Positions 6,588 through 6,732 of a DNA stretch of 6,732 bases are shown in pieces; the stretch's first letter is position 1; the number at the start of each line of letters is the position of its first letter. The stretch spans positions 1 through 6,732 of the forward strand of contig CAKTKF010000065.1 of the NCBI GenBank assembly GCA_934569215.1, written 5' to 3'. A program made the position numbers and the translations under genes. The stretch comes from an uncultured Oscillospiraceae bacterium. Lineage in GTDB: Bacteria > Bacillota > Clostridia > Oscillospirales > Oscillospiraceae. The notes beneath the pieces are model-generated. The model ran no database searches and was not told where the DNA came from. It saw only the letters and a list, made by a program, of their open reading frames with translations.

Positions 6588-6644
6588 GGAATCCCCGAAG
6601 AAGCCGTCCGCAGCCCCGCTTCGGACGGTTTTTTCAGAGATTCC
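6588..6644. repeat. 57-bp imperfect palindrome upstream of livH (REP/MITE-like)
   Basis: The left arm 6588-6610 and the right arm 6622-6644 are inverted copies matching at 19 of 23 positions around an 11-bp centre. The inner 7 bp (CCGTCCG/CGGACGG) are perfect, and AGC/GCT can pair again inside the centre. In either strand's RNA two of the four mismatches become G-U pairs, so both strands fold well. On the plus strand the inner hairpin is followed by TTTTTT, as in an intrinsic terminator, though no plus-strand gene lies here. In the liv transcript it would be a long stem just before the livH RBS. One arm recurs in the adhE leader (2618-2638), which suggests a dispersed element. Confidence 0.7.
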
Positions 6645-6662
6645 CTGTCATAATAATACGAC

Positions 6663-6695
6663 TGTTTGGCGGGGGACGCTTACCCCCGCCAAACA
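6663..6695 (-). terminator. Perfect 13-bp hairpin between the upstream gene and livH (possible attenuating terminator)
   Basis: The arms 6663-6675 and 6683-6695 are perfect inverted repeats (TGTTTGGCGGGGG on the plus strand) with a 7-nt loop. In the minus direction the stem is followed by CGTATTATTATG, which is T-rich but interrupted, so termination would be partial at best. A leaky terminator or mRNA-stabilising stem here would fit the usual higher expression of binding protein than of permeases in ABC importers, provided livK lies upstream (inference). Confidence 0.55.
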
Positions 6696-6714
6696 ATTCA
6701 AATTGGAGATAAAA

Positions 6715-6732
6715 TCAGCTGCCGGAGCCGGT
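6715..6732 (-). CDS. Possible last codons of the upstream gene (livK expected)
   Basis: From the window edge a minus-strand frame reads Thr-Gly-Ser-Gly-Ser and ends in TGA (6717-6715), 20 nt before the hairpin at 6695. Position and spacing suit the end of an upstream gene, and liv operons usually have the substrate-binding protein livK next to livH. Five residues cannot identify a protein, and the other two frames also reach stops, so this is a guess from context. Confidence 0.25.
   Translation of the reverse strand, partial: TGSGS

Noticed and set aside
6694..6705. CAATTCAAATTG palindrome as a CodY-type operator for the liv genes
   Set aside because: It matches the AATTTTCWGAAAATT consensus poorly, overlaps the arm of the hairpin, and lies after a probable stop codon with no promoter nearby.

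Overview
The window reads almost entirely from the minus strand and holds two neighbouring transcription units. The DNA is GC-rich with strongly GC-ending codons. The ribosome-binding sites are of the Firmicute type (AGGAGG-like), and the proteins look clostridial: a fused AdhE with a conserved RRENM linker, and a LivHMGF set with a lengthened LivG. I infer a GC-rich anaerobic member of the Clostridia, probably an Oscillospiraceae/Ruminococcaceae-type gut fermenter. No 16S or marker gene is present to confirm this.

Region 1 (1-2598, minus): adhE, the bifunctional acetaldehyde-CoA/alcohol dehydrogenase. It is complete at its N-terminus and cut by the window edge within the last few residues. 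An ideal Shine-Dalgarno sequence lies inside the gene, exactly at the junction of the two enzyme domains.

Region 2 (2599-2860): the intergenic control region. Read in the minus direction it contains, in order, a strong hairpin terminator for the liv operon, a near-consensus sigma-A promoter for adhE, and a leader of about 140 nt. The leader has a GAAA-capped hairpin, further small stems and a good RBS.

Region 3 (2861-6564, minus): livH-livM-livG-livF, a tightly packed operon for a branched-chain (hydrophobic) amino acid ABC importer. It encodes two permeases and two ATPases, with gaps of 13 and 6 nt and one 8-nt overlap. The periplasmic-type (lipoprotein) binding protein LivK is not in the window and probably lies just beyond position 6732.

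Region 4 (6565-6732): the spacer upstream of livH. It holds a perfect 13-bp GC-rich hairpin, a 57-bp imperfect palindrome, the livH RBS and possibly the last codons of the upstream gene. One arm of the palindrome recurs in the adhE leader, in the same place just before the Shine-Dalgarno sequence.

The two units are functionally separate: amino acid uptake, and reoxidation of NADH by reducing acetyl-CoA to ethanol. The protein content is ordinary. The points worth a second look are the possible internal translation start in adhE, the shared leader motif/palindrome, and the structured adhE leader. I see no sign of a new multi-gene system.
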